7,100 nucleotides of DNA from Planctomycetota bacterium (GTDB lineage Bacteria > Planctomycetota > UBA8108). The position numbers and the translations under genes are program-made. Location of the stretch: NCBI GenBank assembly GCA_002695115.1, contig NZOA01000035.1:1-7100 (forward strand), written 5' to 3'. Every line of letters begins with the position of its first letter. Position 1 is the first letter of the stretch. The notes under the pieces were generated by a model. That model ran no database searches. It saw only the letters and a list, made by a program, of their open reading frames with translations, and was not told the DNA's origin. Positions 6,489 to 7,100 of this stretch are shown piece after piece.

Positions 6489-7100
6489 TCAATTACGATT
6501 GGACTTGGAAAGAGGCAATGCCCGGGCAATCCACTCGACATGGCGCTCCACGGCGCCTGAGAGGCCGGAAAAAGCCTCCCCGGCTCTTTCTCCCAGCCTG
6601 GCGCGCTCCCCGGCGTCGCCGAGAAGCTTCCCGACGGCCTGCTCGAGCTCTTCCGCATCCCGTGCCAGGAGGGCCGCCTGCCCCTCCAGCAGCAGCGAAA
6701 CCTCGTCCGCAAAATTCTCCGTATGGGGCCCGAAGAGCACGGCTTTCGACAGGCTGGCGGGCTCGAGGACGTTGTGCCCCCCGTGGGGAACGAAGCTGCC
6801 GCCGACCACCGCGAGATCGGCGATGGAGTAGAACCTCTCGAGCTCGCCCACCGTGTCCACCACCAGGATCGAATGACCGAGCGGCTCCCCTGCCCCGTCC
6901 CGCCACTCGCTCCACCTGGTAAAGGAACGCTCCGCCGTGCCCCGCTCAGGCCAGCCGCTGGGCTCCTCGCCGGCCAGGCGTTCGATGTGACGCGGGGCCA
7001 GCACGAGGCGGAGGCCGGGGTGGGAGCTCTCCAGGCGCGAGAGGATGCCCAGCAGGATGGACTCCTCCCCGGGATGCGTACAGCCGCCGACGATCACCAG
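6489..7100 (-). CDS. waaA: 3-deoxy-D-manno-octulosonic acid (Kdo) transferase, C-terminal half (runs off right edge)
   Basis: WaaA/KdtA is an inner-membrane-associated GT-B glycosyltransferase that moves Kdo from CMP-Kdo onto the lipid A precursor. The open frame enters from beyond base 7100 and ends with TGA at 6491-6489, giving 203 visible residues of a family usually about 420-430 long. The N-terminal acceptor domain is therefore outside. In the visible nucleotide-sugar-binding half, [10 protein letters not shown] corresponds to the family STHEGEE segment and is followed by [13 protein letters not shown]. Then come [36 protein letters not shown] and [12 protein letters not shown], the core of the family C-terminal domain. 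A Cys stands where Ser is usual in STH. The gene implies an LPS-type outer membrane. It lies 98 bases upstream of metK on the same strand, possibly co-transcribed. Confidence 0.92.
   Translation of the reverse strand: MVIVGGCTHPGEESILLGILSRLESSHPGLRLVLAPRHIERLAGEEPSGWPERGTAERSFTRWSEWRDGAGEPLGHSILVVDTVGELERFYSIADLAVVGGSFVPHGGHNVLEPASLSKAVLFGPHTENFADEVSLLLEGQAALLARDAEELEQAVGKLLGDAGERARLGERAGEAFSGLSGAVERHVEWIARALPLSKSNRN

Noticed and set aside
6391..6492. 34-codon N-terminal extension of metK
   Set aside because: It covers the leader and the end of waaA, and has no similarity to the MetK N-terminus. The AGGAA before 6390 fits the family start.

Overview
This 7.1 kb window is bacterial chromosome with a diderm, probably Planctomycetota-like, character. 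The lineage call rests on two adjacent secreted proteins. Their C-terminal dockerin-like module (GDxxxxxxxDLSDA, YLF, PPxC, AAD, LDISD, ending in LGC), and the FN3 and cohesin-like modules before it, are styles I associate with Planctomycetota and neighbouring environmental lineages. A Kdo-transferase gene points to an LPS-bearing outer membrane. No ribosomal RNA or other phylogenetic marker is present, so the phylum call is an inference.

Layout from left to right. Positions 1-921 (minus) are the first 307 codons of an asparaginyl-tRNA synthetase gene that runs off the left edge. Positions 922-1373 are a gene-free divergent intergenic region with a TATAAT box, some hairpins and a tiny upstream ORF touching the asnS start. 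Positions 1374-3596 (plus) encode a 740-residue exported protein: two blocks of beta-propeller-like repeats around an FN3-like domain, then a dockerin-like C-terminus. Thirteen bases later, 3610-5232 (plus) encodes a 540-residue exported protein: two cohesin-like domains, a carboxypeptidase-regulatory-like domain and a related dockerin-like C-terminus. Nine bases beyond its stop lies the stop of convergent metK (5242-6390, minus). Upstream of metK on the same strand is the C-terminal half of a WaaA/KdtA Kdo transferase (6489-7100, minus), which runs off the right edge.

The three flanking genes are ordinary housekeeping genes: tRNA charging, S-adenosylmethionine synthesis and LPS inner-core synthesis. 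The accessory part is the two-gene plus-strand unit. Its proteins would act outside the cytoplasm and share a calcium-binding C-terminal module. The second also carries cohesin-like domains, so a cohesin-dockerin-type assembly is a reasonable but untested hypothesis. The 98-nt waaA-metK gap has mutually exclusive hairpins and a T-tract directly before the metK ribosome binding site, resembling an attenuator. No mobile element, CRISPR array, tRNA or rRNA was seen.
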